A stretch of DNA of 64,000 bases. Source: Gonatopus flavifemur. Its lineage: Eukaryota; Arthropoda; Insecta; Hymenoptera; Dryinidae. How positions within the stretch are numbered: the first letter of the stretch is position 1; each line of letters starts with the position of its first letter. The notes beneath the pieces are model-generated. The model saw only the letters and a program-made list of their open reading frames with translations. It was not told the DNA's origin and made no database searches. Location: positions 28,680,001-28,744,000 of the forward strand of contig JAFFJZ010000004.1 of the NCBI GenBank assembly GCA_018340375.1, written 5' to 3'. Positions 23,260 to 35,483 of this stretch are shown piece by piece. Made by a program: the position numbers and the translations under genes.

Positions 23260-25131
23260 CATTTGGCGATAGAGTATCGTAACACCGAAAGATCATAATC
23301 CCGACGGTGGCATAGTCTCGAAGTGTCAGGAGCCCAAAGCGTCATAATCCCTAAAAGTCATAGCCCCGAGAAAGAAAAATTATCGAATCTGATATCAACC
23401 GAGTATTTGACCACTTTTTAGACCAGGGTCGATAATTTTGGAAACAAAGAAAAATGATAGTAGGATGAAACCCATTGGAAAAGGAAGAGAATATAACAAG
23501 AATTAAAGGAAAAATAATTTACGGGCGATCTGAGGTCGGGAAGTGGGAGGGGGTGAGTTTTTAAGGGTGAAAAACGGTTAATCTCGATTTGCGGCAAAAC
23601 TACAAGTCCTAAGGAAAAAAATTAAACGACAAAGTTGTAGGGAATAAAGAGATCTACAACTTTGGTATTCACGCATTTTCACATAACCTCAAAATTTATG
23701 TGAAAAGTTCAAATAACCAAGGTTTTGGATTTTTATTTTCATCTTTTACAGAAAAATTTTTTCCTCACGAAATTCAGTGAAAACTTACCATCTTATGTCC
23801 CAAACACACTGTAATTTTTTTGATCCAAAATATTTATTTTTCTACCTTTTATGGACTTAACATCGAAAAACCACCCTAATTTTTAATCGAAAATTCTCAC
23901 GTCAAAATATCTGCTTTTTCAAAAAAGTCGGTGAGTTTTTTTGTCCGTTGAAATCTTTACTTTCTGATGGTATACAGAAAAAATATACCTCACTATAGTA
24001 ACTTTTCTCAGAAAATGCAAAAAACGAAAAATACTCGATTCAAAAAAATTTTTTTTAATCGCTATGTACAACTTTGAGCTGGTTATTACAATTCACACTT
24101 TAATTACTCGAAAAACGTGAGATTCCATGTTACAATTATGAAGAAGAAAATGACAAATCGAAATATACTAGTATAATTAACAACCAAATAAGTTAATAAA
24201 GATATTTTATTTTATATTTTATTAGTTAATAAAAATATTTAATAAGACATGTACAATATTTTGAGAAAAGTGTAGAATCTTCTTTAAATTATTCGTGTGA
24301 ATGCCTATTTATTGCTATTTCAAGATAACTCATATACCCGAGTGAACTACGGAAAATTTTAGCCCATTAAAACGTATTCCATAGAGAAGTGGGGAAGAGG
24401 CTAGGAAGATCTGGGCCTCACTACCTGTTATTTCGTAGCAACTGTAAAAACCGTCCCACACAGTACGACATTTCAGAGGGAATTCATAATGAATTCATTT
24501 GGAGCTATGAGCATTGAAAACGAATACATTGAAAACTCTTTCTGAACTGTTGGACATAAGAAGGTGAGTTTTCACTGAATTTCGTGAGAAAAAAAATTTT
24601 TCTGTAAAAGATAAAAATAAAAATAAAAAATCCAAAAACTTGGTCATTTGAATTTTTCACACAAATTTCGAGGTTATGTGAAAATGCGTGAATACCAAAG
24701 TTGTAGATCTTTTTATTCCCTACAACTTTGTCATTCAACTTTTTTCCATAGGACTCGTAGTTTTGCCGCAAATCGAGATAAACCGTTTTCCACCCTTAAA
24801 AACTCATCCCCTCTCAGTTCCCGACCTCAGATCCCCCGTGAATTATTTTTCCTTTCATTCTTGTTATATTTTCTTCCTTTTCCAATGGGTTTCAGCCTAC
24901 TATAGTTTTTTTTCACTTTTTACCATTTTCAAAGGTTTCAGCCCTGGTCTATTTATCATAAAAATTGTTTCGTTTCCACATAATATGCACCAACACAACA
25001 TTTTTTACAATAAAAGTGGTCAAATACACGATTTATATTAAATTCGATAATATTTTTTTCGGAACTATGACTTTTCGAGACTATGCCACGGTCGGGATTG
25101 TGATCTTTCGGGATCATGATACTTTGCCCCA
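23260..25131. mobile_element. 1.9 kb foldback element with arms of about 550 bp
   Basis: The left arm (about 23260-23800) and right arm (about 24545-25131) are imperfect inverse copies. Matching landmarks include CTACAACTTTG, TTTGCCGCAAATCGAGAT, ATGGGTTTCA and, at the outer ends, ATCTTTCGGGATCATGATAC against its inverse. The middle 750 bp is AT-rich and has no recognisable gene. The frames at 24505-25234 are only translations of the arm. Confidence 0.85.
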
Positions 25132-25748
25132 TTTGATAGCTCTGTTCGTTATGTTGTTGGTCCTCAGTCTAAAGCTCATTTCACGTGCATCAGAATTTCT
25201 AGGGAATGGAACAGAGATTTGCAGAGAGTTCTAGCTCTCAACCAATCAATTTTCTGAAAACCGCTCCGTTTCGTAAACAATTCCGGCCCATGTGATATAG
25301 GCCTAAAGGAACCGAGAATTCAACCATGACGGTCATTTTTGTATTCTGGTAATATTGGGCTTTTTGATCCAAAAACAAACTAAACTTCAACCAATGAACA
25401 TCACTCAACATTCAGTACTCCCTTGGTTAACAACCACAAACCGACCACTCGTTTTGTTCGTCTTTGGTAACTCCGGCCATTTTGGTCCAAAAAGGTACCG
25501 AACTTCAATCAATGGAGAATTATCAACATTCGATATTTTGTTGATCCCCACCTTGATAGCAACCGAGAATTGACCATGGAGATTATTTTTATATTTTGGT
25601 AATGTCGGTTTTTTTGCTTGAAATCGCACCGATGTGACCAATCTGATTTGTGCTGCTGTTGCTGATTTCCTGGTGTAAATCCATCATATGACAATCGAAC
25701 CCCTCTATATACCAATTCTCTCTGTTCCTTTTCTTTTATTTCCATTCA

Positions 25749-26083
25749 TACACGGAAAGAACTCTGAAGCTACCGTAGTGTGTGAGCCCGTCGCACTATA
25801 GTAGCTTGGCTGCCCACATACGAGCGTAGTGCCGCTGTGTACCAAAGTTGATTCGACAGTCAGCCAATGTGGTATGACGAAGCGCCGAACTGAATTTGCT
25901 CCCGTGTAATACCACGATGGTATGGCTCAGGAGCAAATTCAGTTCGGCGCTTCGTCATACCACATTGGCTGACTGTCGAATCAACTTTGGTACACAGCGG
26001 CACTACGCTCGTATGTGGGCAGCCAAGCTACTATAGTGCGACGGGCTCACACACTACGGTAGCTTCAGAGTTCTTTCCGTGTA
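25749..26083. repeat. perfect inverted repeat, 154-bp arms, 27-bp loop
   Basis: The arms 25749-25902 and 25930-26083 are exact reverse complements as far as I can read. The ends are TACACGGAAAGAACTC with TA at the border, linking the hairpin to the TA-flanked CAC-ended elements elsewhere in the window. It is clearly richer in G and C than its surroundings. It has no coding capacity. It lies 0.4 kb from the exon at 26497-26807, inside the last spastin intron, so the pre-mRNA would contain it as a long hairpin. Confidence 0.97.
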
Positions 26084-26496
26084 GGAATCAGTGCCGGCTA
26101 CAGGGCGGTGCAAACGCTAGTAGTTAAAGGGGCCGCCAATAAATAATAAGCGCCTGAAATGAGGTGTACTCTTGTTTTTTTTTTTTTTCATTTCTTTCAG
26201 TCATTCAGGTTGAAAGTGGGGCACCTGAGGAACGCTCGCACCGGGCGGCACTGATAGGAATGAAAAAGACATTTGATATAGAGAGTTAAGACTGTACCAA
26301 AATTCAACCGAGGAAAGTTTTCCCACACGGATGGTAACCTTTTGGTTATGTTTCGATCAAAAAAAGGCACGAATCAACCAGAATTTTTTCTCATCTTTTG
26401 GTAACATTCAAATTGCTGAGGTCTTTTTATCAATTTCTCCATCATCAACCATTAAACGAACAAAATTGAAGACAAAGGACTTGAAATACTACTTAC
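26084..26496. other. intron segment between hairpin and AAA exon
   Basis: The segment contains a T-run (about 26174-26190) and otherwise nothing recognised. It ends at the GTAAGT donor of the exon at 26497. Confidence 0.5.
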
Positions 26497-26807
26497 CTCT
26501 GATGGGCCCAAGCGCGGCATCCTTAGCCAAACCAGTCAGGTCACTTCCCGAATAACCTTCCGTCAAAATTGCCATTTCGTTCAACTCTTCCGATGTAAGT
26601 GGATCATTGTGCTTAGCTAACAACCTCCGTAATAATATAATTCTAGTTTGTAAATCGGGTAATGTAACGTAGACTCGCTTTGTGAATCTTCTCAACGCCG
26701 CTTCATCCAACTCTTGGGGTCGATTAGTGGCGGCCATGACAAGCACTCGCTCGTCGGGATTACAAGGCAAACCATCGAATTCGACCAAAAATTCCGTTTT
26801 CAATCGT
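26497..26807 (-). CDS. spas: spastin exon: sensor 1, arginine fingers and small AAA subdomain
   Basis: The exon encodes [14 protein letters not shown], followed by sensor 1 and the second region of homology ([20 protein letters not shown], including the paired arginines that act as arginine fingers). It ends in the helical small subdomain with [20 protein letters not shown]. The acceptor is GTTGTTTCAG and the donor is AGAG followed by GTAAGT, a perfect consensus. It starts with one base that completes the Arg codon left by the previous exon, and ends with the first base of a Glu codon completed 12.3 kb away at 14205. No stop or frameshift is seen. Confidence 0.97.
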
Positions 26808-26890
26808 CTGAAACAACAGAATCGATTTTACATGAAATATGATCGACCATTCTTTTGGGGAACATAAGAAAATCAGAATCATGACCCCAC

Positions 26891-27222
26891 CTTGAAGCTT
26901 CGTGTTCGTTATCTCTGCGTTCGCTCAGCAAAGAGTCAACTTCGTCGATGAAGATGATCGATGGTTGTAATTCCCTTGCTATTGCAAAAAGAGCTCTCAC
27001 CAATTTTTCACCTTCTCCAACATATTTTGACGTCAGACTGGCAGCGGATATTGAAAAGAATGTTGCGTGACATTGCGTAGCCGCGGCTCGGGCTAGTAAT
27101 GTTTTTCCATTTCCAGGGGGGCCGAATAACAGTAAGCCTCTCGCAGGAGTTCTCAGTCCGGTGAATAATTCTGGGCGCAGTGATGGTAAAATCACCATTT
27201 CTTGGAGCGCTTGTTTTGCGGT
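26891..27222 (-). CDS. spas: spastin exon: Walker A, pore loop and Walker B
   Basis: The exon encodes 110 residues plus two bases, starting [20 protein letters not shown]. It contains the Walker A motif GPPGNGKT (exon residues 34-41), the pore-loop 1 sequence around KYVG (66-69), and the Walker B motif [10 protein letters not shown] (89-98). All residues needed for ATP binding and hydrolysis are present. The acceptor is ATCATCAG and the donor is CAAG followed by GTGGGG. The donor is weaker than usual, but it is the only one that continues into the next exon with the conserved EASRRLKTEF. Homology starts well upstream of the first Met, at 27222. The exon lies 83 bp from the next exon. Confidence 0.97.
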
Positions 27223-27271
27223 CTGATGATCAAAATCAAAGACAATTGTGGTCTTTCATATAAACATTTAG

Positions 27272-28512
27272 TACACCGAGAGAAAATCCATGCATCAAAT
27301 GTGTGAATCAAATGATTTCAGAGCTTGAATTCAATCATGCTTACGTAGTATGAAACCAGGGCGCGAGTAGCTCGACTTTTATAACATATATGCATGATAT
27401 TATCCATTAGTTGAAATCACTGTGTTTCATGCTTCAAAAGCATAAACGCTGAACTCAAATTGCATGAACAGCGTTCATATTCTTGCATTAGACGCACGAG
27501 ACTTCCCAAACTAGCGAAGCTCGAGACACATACTTTTTGGGTATGTAATAGTCGAGATTCATTGGTGCGCTAGCGCCTATGCGTACACTGAGAGAAATAA
27601 TTACTATCACCAATAACATATTGTGATGTTTCAAGAAATCCATTTCTTGAAAAATCTGTACTCTTGATACAAGAAAATTTTCTTAGAACTAAGGATGTAT
27701 TTTCCTGGATTGAAAAAATATTTTCTCGATCCAAGGGAATTCCACTTGAGCTTGCAACATATCAGCTGTAATCAAGAATATGTATTCTTAAAAATATTCA
27801 AGAATATGTTTTCTTGGTATTAGTAATTATTTCTCTCAGTGTACGATCAGAGAAATTGGTTATGATTTCAAACAGAAGGAACGGTTTCAACTCATCCCAT
27901 ACTATAAGAAAGTTTTCTCGATCTACAAACCAGTGATTTAATTCATCAATATATTATTTCATGTAAGAATGTATAGAAAGTTGTATACAACATAAAAATA
28001 TACATACATATATACCCTTGCAGTCATGAATTGATAAACGTCTGATTTTGTGTGAATGTATATGTATTGTATATCCATTCACGTATAAAATGTAAAACAA
28101 ATGATATGTTTATGAATTAGAGCCACTGAGAAAGAGTAAGTATCACTCTCTCGCTCACCCAATTTAATCCGCATGATGGGAGAAAGGGGAAACGGTCGAT
28201 GGAGAGGGTAAGAGCAGTCTCGGTCTCGAATCTGGCATCACTGCTCTTGCCTCGCACATACCCAAAAAGCATGTGTCCCAAGCACTTTAGCGATGAACTG
28301 CGCCGTGCTTCTTTCGTATGTAACTATCACTTTTGAGGTATGCAGTACAAGCGTCGAAAGCATGAACTATGCACACGCTCTTACTAATACAGTATGATTG
28401 GTTGCTTTACTCAAAAATCGTCAAATTCAGGTACCGACAACTCGATACCGTGTTGACTTTAAATGTATGAATCCATCCCACGGACATAACGCATGCATTT
28501 TCTCTCGGTGTA
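27272..28512. mobile_element. 1.24 kb non-autonomous element filling a spastin intron
   Basis: The ends are CACCGAGAGAAAATCCATGC and, in reverse, CATGCATTTTCTCTCGGTG, with TA on both sides. No open frame of note is present. A second element (27584-27843) is nested inside. Further internal inverted segments include CACATACTTTTTGGGTATG near 27520 and ACATACCCAAAAAGCATGTG near 28257. Subtracting this element leaves an intron of about 77 bp. Confidence 0.88.
27584..27843. mobile_element. nested MITE with CACTGAGAGAAATAATTACT ends
   Basis: The 260-bp element has the end CACTGAGAGAAATAATTACT and its near-exact inverse at 27823-27841, flanked by TA. The interior is AT-rich with several TCAAGAA and TTCTTG strings and has no coding potential. 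It is inserted in the 27272-28512 element. Confidence 0.88.
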
Positions 28513-28540
28513 TTCATGAATGAATGGGATCTCTACAAAC

Positions 28541-28896
28541 CTCTTGACCAGCTATATCCTCCCATTGTACCACAGTGCCTCCTTCCAAGATTTCATCAAG
28601 TATAGTTTGTGCAAGTTTTGAATCCACACCTTTCAGAATAGGGATTTTTCTCGTTGGTGTACCTCTATTACTATTCGTGGAAGAAGGCGTAACCGGCCTT
28701 CGTATGGGCGAGCCATTCCCAGGCACAGATAATTGTCTTTTCACCGAAGGTGGGGTCGATGATGGTTTAATAGGAGTGGTTCTGTGACAGGGTAAACTGG
28801 GCGTTGAACGGCCCATGCTACGCGGTAATGTTTGACTTTTGCTCATGGTTGTACCAATTATTCTCTTTCCAGGAACAGACAGTTTCTTTCCAGATG
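28541..28896 (-). CDS. spas: spastin exon: microtubule-binding segment and start of AAA cassette
   Basis: The exon encodes 118 full codons after a split Ala. The first part is basic and rich in Ser, Pro and Thr, with KSQTLPRSMG and SVKRQLSVPG, resembling the microtubule-binding domain of spastin (the KSQTLPR stretch also occurs in fly spastin). It then reads GVDSKLAQTILDEILEGG and ends WEDIAGQE, the conserved start of the AAA region in the meiotic-clade AAA proteins (spastin, katanin, fidgetin, VPS4). The acceptor is AAAATTTTAG and the donor is GAG followed by GTTTGT. The exon ends in phase 0, matching the next one. The residues read beyond the donor (VCRDPIHS) do not belong to the protein. 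Confidence 0.95.
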
Positions 28897-29393
28897 CTAA
28901 AATTTTAGATAATATAAAATAAATATTCTTTCCTCTCCACAATACCTTGCAAGAATATGAAAAAATTTGAAAAAACAGGAATGACTACTTGAAGCAGCGA
29001 AGATTTCTTGGATTTGTCGATTCAGAAGTGACAAGAACATTCTACTGAAGCTTTCAAACTAAATGTTAATGCAAATGAAATTTTATACCTACAGAAATAT
29101 ATTATCGTTAATGACACTCTGTGCACAGAACTTTATCTTCTATGTGTCTTGCATCAAGTAATTAATTATTGATTTTTATTGAATCAGATCAACGATGTTT
29201 ACATGTATTTTTATATGCATTATGATATTGGCTATTGTAAATGAATCTTTGAACAAACTATTTCATCACTTGATTTTTTGAAATGTTTATTTGACATTGG
29301 TCATGACTTACTTCGATTATTCAACTTTGATTTTAAATTAAATTCAGCCAGGTTTATAATGAAGTACAAGGGGCTGCAATTGAAATACAAATA
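28897..29393. other. intron DNA without recognisable features
   Basis: An AT-rich segment beside the acceptor of the exon at 28541-28896. No repeat was noticed. Confidence 0.5.
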
Positions 29394-29609
29394 CAGTAAA
29401 ACCTCGTTTATTTCAACTCTCGGAAATGTGACAGTCTCGTTTATTTCAAGCCGAGAGGGGCTCCCACCATCAGTATAAAGCTCAAGGCGGGTTCACATAA
29501 CCGTCTCTTGATTGGGTGACACTGATCGTTACTGGAAACGTGCCTTATGACCGTTCAAACGTGGGGGAAAGAGGAGAAGTTTGGCGTTGAAATAAACGAG
29601 GTTTTACTG
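29394..29609. mobile_element. pogo/Tigger-type MITE, 216 bp
   Basis: The ends read CAGTAAAACCTCGTTTATTT and its inverse, the classic pogo/Tigger terminus. The left end is preceded by TA; the right flank is CA, perhaps mutated. An internal copy of CTCGTTTATTTCAA lies at 29429. The interior has no transposase. Confidence 0.88.
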
Positions 29610-31171
29610 CACTTGGAACGCATTTCCGTGCCCTTTCAAAGGTTGACTTTCATACGAACTGAAAATCAAAATGGCGGTTTCGTGTAGCAAAGTAACCTAA
29701 AAATTATTCTGATTTTGAATCATCAATGGTATCTCAACAATATAGTGTGAAAATGAGAAAAGCCAAATTATATATTAAAACATATCATTTGTTTTTAGAG
29801 TTGTTGTTCACACTTTATTGTTGAAATACTTTCCAAATCTAAATTGATCAGTATAATTCTGAGGTTATCTCGATTCAACACGATCGAAGCACCATCATGT
29901 TGTTGGACTTATTCCTAATTAAAATCTGATTTGGGGTCATCCTATAGAGTTGAAGCTCCGTGATCATGTACACGAAACTAATATAATAACAATATTGAAA
30001 TCAACTTTCAGCAGTTATTTCAATCCGAAACAGCGCCAATCGAAGATAGAAAATACATTGGGATAATGAAACATAGTTGAACGGATTGAAGAGAGATATT
30101 GAGTTGAAGGTTTGCCGCGAGAAACGGTTGGCAAATTGCAATTTGTCTTCAATATCATAACTGTGTTAGAAACAGACGGAATTTCACTTCTGGAAATGGT
30201 TTCACAAAAGCAAAATAAGAAGGAGAACAATCTGACCCTGGAATATTTCACTCTAGTCCTTGTTGGTGGGTTAGTGAATCACAATTTGTCGATTCTCGTG
30301 AAAAAAAGATTTTGTACCTCAGCGAATATGCTTTTGAACAATTTGGAAGAGGGACCCTATTCCAAATATTTGACAAAACCGGAAAGATAAGTTTCTGTGA
30401 GGATTCAGTTTAGTATCGGTTTTTGTTCTTAGCTTGACCCAGATCTGACAGGTTCTGTTTGGCTTTTTCTAGCAGTTTCGTGAGTTTTTGAATTGATGTA
30501 CAAACTAAGCAATGTCAAACAGAACTTCTCAGATCCGGCTCAAAATGTTTTTTCCGGTTCTGCCAAACATTTTTAATAAGGAGAGAAGAAGAAGCGTTGT
30601 ACTTTACGCCGTACGAAAGGAGAAAAGGATTTTAGAAATCTCAAACATAGGTATCCTCTATTAACACAAGAATATGTATGACAACATAAAATATACATTG
30701 CAAACAAATCGAATAGTAGAAGAGTGAACAAACAGGATTACGAATCTCCTCACGAGTTCATCGTCAGTTTAGAACAATATCAAGAGCGAGTTACTATCAT
30801 CAGTGATTCCAATCGTATTTTGGAAATGTTTGGAGGTTGGAGAAGTTCAGAACTGGATAATTCTAATATTGAAATGTTCTTGCATTTTTCTTTCTTGATA
30901 CTTTTTAGTCTTGCCTCTATGTACACCAGGTCAATTTTATCTCATTAGGATTTTGCTAAAGTGCACGAGTGCGTGGATTCGAGGGGATGCATTTTAATGT
31001 CGTGTGTTATTCTAATATCTCGTCGAAGTGCATTACAAATAAGAAGATATGTACATAAATTATTTACAAAACATATTCACGAAACGCATAGAGCATATAC
31101 AAGACATTGGCAAAATACATCAAGAATTTATAGCCAAACAATGTATTTACAAGTTCATAAAAGCACCCCAA
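29610..31171. other. intron DNA; small inverted repeat at 30435-30545
   Basis: No gene is recognised. GACCCAGATCTGACAGGTTC and, inverted, TCAAACAGAACTTCTCAGATC form an imperfect hairpin. The 74-residue frame at 30724-30948 and the 92-residue frame at 30112-30390 show no known motif. Confidence 0.5.
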
Positions 31172-31294
31172 CAGAACCAAAATCTGCATACGTCCAGGGA
31201 ACGTCCACATACGTCTCTCATACATTTGAAGCTCCAAAGGACGTCTGAGAGACGGATTTAGACGTTCCCTGGACGTACACGGATTTTAGGTTCT
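31172..31294. repeat. palindromic repeat AGAACC...GGTTCT, 123 bp
   Basis: The outer arms AGAACCAAAATCTG and inverse, and the inner arms ACGTCCAGGGAACGTC and GACGTTCCCTGGACGT, are separated by a loop with further GACGT units. Confidence 0.88.
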
Positions 31295-31589
31295 CTTAGG
31301 GCAGAATCTCGCTCAGTCAGAGGATAAATTGAACTATGGTTGTCCGAACCGCGCATTTTGAAGGTACTTCTTTCTTTTCGGGGCTTGAAATTGATATACA
31401 AATTCTGGTTGGAGACAATCAAAACTCGAAACATGGACAGATACTAAACTCAAAAGATACCTCATTTGAAATCTGTGATCAAAAATTGATTGTTGTATAG
31501 AAACCACGACAATCTCAATCAAAAACATTATGAGAGATTCACAGAGGTTCAGAGAGAGAGTTGGAGAATTTCAAAATGCATTACTGGGT

Positions 31590-31768
31590 ACAGTTGAAAC
31601 ACGGGGGTCGATTGAAATATTGCGAGTAATTAACGATTAGTTCGCAATAACTCGCTTAAAAAGAGCGGAGAGCTCCTAGCGTGTGCAAACATGTTGGCCA
31701 ATTATTTATTCCATATTATTAGCCAATCGTCAGTTACTCGCGATGTTTCAACCGACCGTTTCAGGCGT
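31590..31768. repeat. foldback with GTTGAAAC ends
   Basis: The left arm (31591-31636) and right arm (about 31720-31766) share GTTGAAACA, GTCGGTTGAAA-like, GCGAGTAA and ACGATT blocks in inverse order. Confidence 0.75.
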
Positions 31769-33275
31769 ATCCAGTCTCCCCTCCCTGACAATTCTCCAAC
31801 CTTTTTCTGAATTATTTTGAATTACTTTGAATCACTTAGAAAAATGTCCCAAAACATGGAGAGACTCAGAGAAATTTTAGGGAGAATCAGAAGAGATTCA
31901 GGGAGATTTTTCTTATCAAGGTAAATGGTTGTAACAACCAACTCGTGATTGAATTCAGCTCAGCCATTCAACTCTATATACATACGCTGAGAGGAACACT
32001 TCTTAGATGTCCTGTAATTTAGCCTCGTTAGGCACATACTATTGCACTGGGGTGCTCTTCTCTCTTTTGGACATTTTTTGGATATTTTTTTCTCAATTGC
32101 GAGAGTAACTTCAACTTTTTTAAACATATGACTCTCAAATATCTTCCTCTCACGACGCGTTTTAGGAAATGCTCATTTCAGGAATCATGCGGTAATTAAA
32201 GGCAAAATTGATAAATAACTGATGATCGTCTCCGGTATCTGTTTTGGTCAGTTTTTAGCCGAACGGATTTTTGAAAATGAATTTTCTATACGGGTCTATC
32301 CAGGTACCGGGAATTTACCCGAATTTAACCACGAATCATGCGGAAATTAGTACACGAAATTGGTTGGTAACTAATAATCAGTATTTCATCCAGACATGAA
32401 CGCGTTCTATTCGAGTGAATTTTTTGAAATAAATATCGCATGCGAATCTTCCCGATATCAAGTCCGGAAACCCGGACAGAATCTACATTGGATTGGATAA
32501 AATGAACCACAAAACCCGCATAGGTGTCCGGAAATTACTGGATACAGTTTTGGATTTATCTGGGGTCCATCCGGTTCTTTGTCCGAATTTTATCTTGGAC
32601 TTCAACCGATAATATTTGGTAAAAAAAACTCCCGGATTGAACCGAATAAATCATCGTTGCAAAACCTGCATCCGCGCCTGGATACAATTGCAAGTTTTAT
32701 CGTAATTCTCATTCGGTTTTTTCAACAGAATACAGTCAAATTTGTATATCAGATACAGGACCGGAAGGAGTCATGTTTTTGAAAATTGAATCGTTTATAG
32801 AAACGAACCGAGATTTCAAACTCACAAAATCTGATGACCTCTCATTATTTTTTACTTCGAATTAACTCTTTGGAACTGGAAACATCGTTTGAAGAATGTA
32901 CTGCAAGATTTTTGGTCTCTAACAGTTGAATATTGTGTTGTTCGAGGACCAATTCGTTTCAATAAACGATGATTGAAACTTCAGCGACATAAGGAGTCAG
33001 CACATCTAGCGCTAGGGACATAAACTCAAATAGACAAGTTTTATACTGATTCCAGTGCCGTCATACTAAAGGGCACTTGAAGTACTCTAACGAAAATGAT
33101 GAACAAACCATAAAAGTTCTTAAAGGATACTAGAGGTGGACCCGAGACTCTCGAGTGAAACCAACAAAACTTAATTTCGCTAGTTCCGATGCAAGATTTG
33201 TTGCGTCAATGTACAACTATTTGAAGAATGAGATGGAAGGGAAATTGAAAAAAAATTTCTTTTGATTTTAAACTC
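31769..33275. other. intron DNA with a dispersed CCGGGTxTATC repeat (32230-32600)
   Basis: The segment 32230-32600 contains ACGGGTCTATCCAGGTACCG and several further xCCGGA units, and resembles 1811-2128 and 59380-59480. No gene is recognised. Confidence 0.5.
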
Positions 33276-33570
33276 TACACTGTTAGAAAAGTTCTTAAAT
33301 TTAATATGAAAATTCTCATGAAATTCTATAAGTACATCTTAAAATTAATAATATTCTGTGATTCACAACATGTTTATGAATTTTCACATTAAATGCATGA
33401 AAATTGATAACGGGTTATGAAAATTCAAAATATATTATTAAATTCCATGCAAACTTCCTAATTCTAATAATCTATAATGAAAAATCACAATAATACATGT
33501 TAAAATATTAAAGATGGCTTCTATGCGCATAATTCACTGCGCACTTTGTGTTTGGGAGCATATAATAGTA

Positions 33571-35153
33571 TACACTGGGAAAAAAACCGTAAGGCTATAC
33601 GTAAAATCACGTTGTCTGTACGGTCGCGAAACAAGTTGCATTGGAAACGTGGCGCTAGCGTTGCATGCTCGCTGTCGCAACAATAGAAACGTTTGTTAAA
33701 CCTAATTCAAACCTTACAGTTAATCCAGCCATAGTTTCGCACGTAAATCCTACAGGGGTTTCAATGCTAGAATTACATCTCATAATACGGTCGATTTAGT
33801 TTCAATTTCTTTCGTAAATTTTACAGCATATTTCACACTGGAAGTACTTCAAATTACATGGAAAAACAAAATTACGTGTAATATAAGTAGAGCTCGGAAT
33901 TTTGAATCCATCTCGTAGGCAAAATTTTCCTATACTTTTTCTTAGATGAGATTTAGGAGTTTTTGCCAAAGACAAAAAATATATAAACACATATATGTAT
34001 ATAGTGTTTCTACCTCAAAACCACTCATGTACGATGTTTCTATCTCAAAAAAATCAGTAGTGATTAGATATATGATTTAATATGAAAAAAAAAATTCGTA
34101 TTGAACTCTCATGATTGAAAAAAAAATTTGTCTACGCAGCTAGAATCGAACCAGGGTCATCATGATTACTACGACAAACACTCGCCGCTGAGCCATAGAC
34201 CCCGTTTTTATTAATCAATGGAAAAAGTGTTTCTAACTACCGTATGAATCATTTATATGAGTTGTAGAGGATTTATACATATGCATTGTATAAAATCGTA
34301 TATGAATTAGTGGGAGAGAAACGTGTAAAGCGTGTATTAAGAGTATATATAAAGTTGTAATTTTCACCAGAAGTAGGAATATATGTTATATTTTTTGTGT
34401 ACAGAAGAAAAGAGGACAGGATGCACATAATTTAAGACAAGTATACTCCACATCAATGGGCTATATGTATAGATGGAGATAGAAAAATACTGATATGCCA
34501 CTGTTCACTTATCACTTTGAAACAATAATTAGATTCATATGGCATTTAGGGTTGGAGGAATCTTTTCAAAAAATTCAAGGAATCTCATGTGACGTGTTTA
34601 GATATATTTAAGAATTCTTGAACATTTTTATATTTTCAGACGATATCTCCAAGATATTCCTTGAACGTTGGTTTTAATAGCATAGATTTTTGAAACTTTT
34701 CTCAAGACTTTTTCAAAATAACAGTCGACAATTTTGTCAAACGAACAAGTTTTTGCAGTTTAGCTGTAGAATATATGATAAAAAGGTAATCGGTAAATTC
34801 TAAATCACTCTGTTCAATTGCTGTTCATTTGATTATTAATTTTCACATTCATTTTTTATTGAAAAATAAACAAAGTATTCAATACAGATTTTTTCTTAAC
34901 AATCAGATGATTATCTCAATATATAATAAATTCGTATAGACCTATTGTCATTCCATATGACACAAATGCTGCTGTAACGTTAACGTATAACGTACTGTTT
35001 AAGGGGCAATTCTATGTAACACCACCGTTTCCAATGTGGTTGCTGCAGCAGTCTCAAACCACGTAAAATTTACGTGAGTCAACGTTGTTTTGACGTTGAA
35101 CAAACAACGTGATGCGCCCACGTTGGGTTATACCAATCTTTTTTCCCAGTGTA
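33571..35153. mobile_element. inserted element with TACACTGGGAAAAAA ends
   Basis: TACACTGGGAAAAAAA at 33571 and the inverse TTTTTTCCCAGTGTA ending 35153 bracket 1.58 kb; TA lies at both borders. The repeats beyond 17 bp are weak. ACGTAAAATCACGTTG near the left end and CACGTAAAATTTACGTG near 35058 are related motifs. It carries the tRNA-like segment at 34130-34200. Confidence 0.7.
34130..34200 (-). repeat. tRNA-like sequence, degenerate (tRNA pseudogene or SINE head)
   Basis: On the minus strand the 7-base ends GTCTATG and CGTAGAC pair fully, a D-arm-like GGCTCAGCGGCGAG follows, and a T-arm-like CTGGTTCGATTCTAG is present. The anticodon loop would have ten bases and the T stem is broken, so this is unlikely to be a working tRNA. 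Confidence 0.6.
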
Positions 35154-35483
35154 TACGTGTATACATGTGATAGAATCCATAACCTCTTAATTATCACTAA
35201 TGGTCAATAACTCATGGGTATGTATACCATGATTATATGTCCTAATTCAATTAGCTTTAGTTACATGTGAACAAATTCCCGAAGTTTTTATACACATATA
35301 GTTGATAACAAGATAACTTTGAAATATGAGTAAGTCTTGTTCTTTTCTCTTTCATATTTTTATCAATGCAACTTTATTCACGGAATCAAAATTGAATACT
35401 TGTATGAATGTATGTATATATGTGTGTGTGTACAGAGCATATGTGATATCTAAAACTACATCGTATTTTACAGTCGATTTCTT

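Noticed and set aside
24505..25234. Overlapping frames of 85-117 residues on both strands
   Set aside because: They are translations of the right arm of the 23260-25131 foldback, rich in Phe, Ser and Leu from AT-rich DNA, and show no domain.
34130..34200. Possible tRNA gene on the minus strand
   Set aside because: The acceptor ends pair, but the anticodon loop is ten bases and the T stem is disrupted; it is a degenerate tRNA-derived sequence within a transposon.
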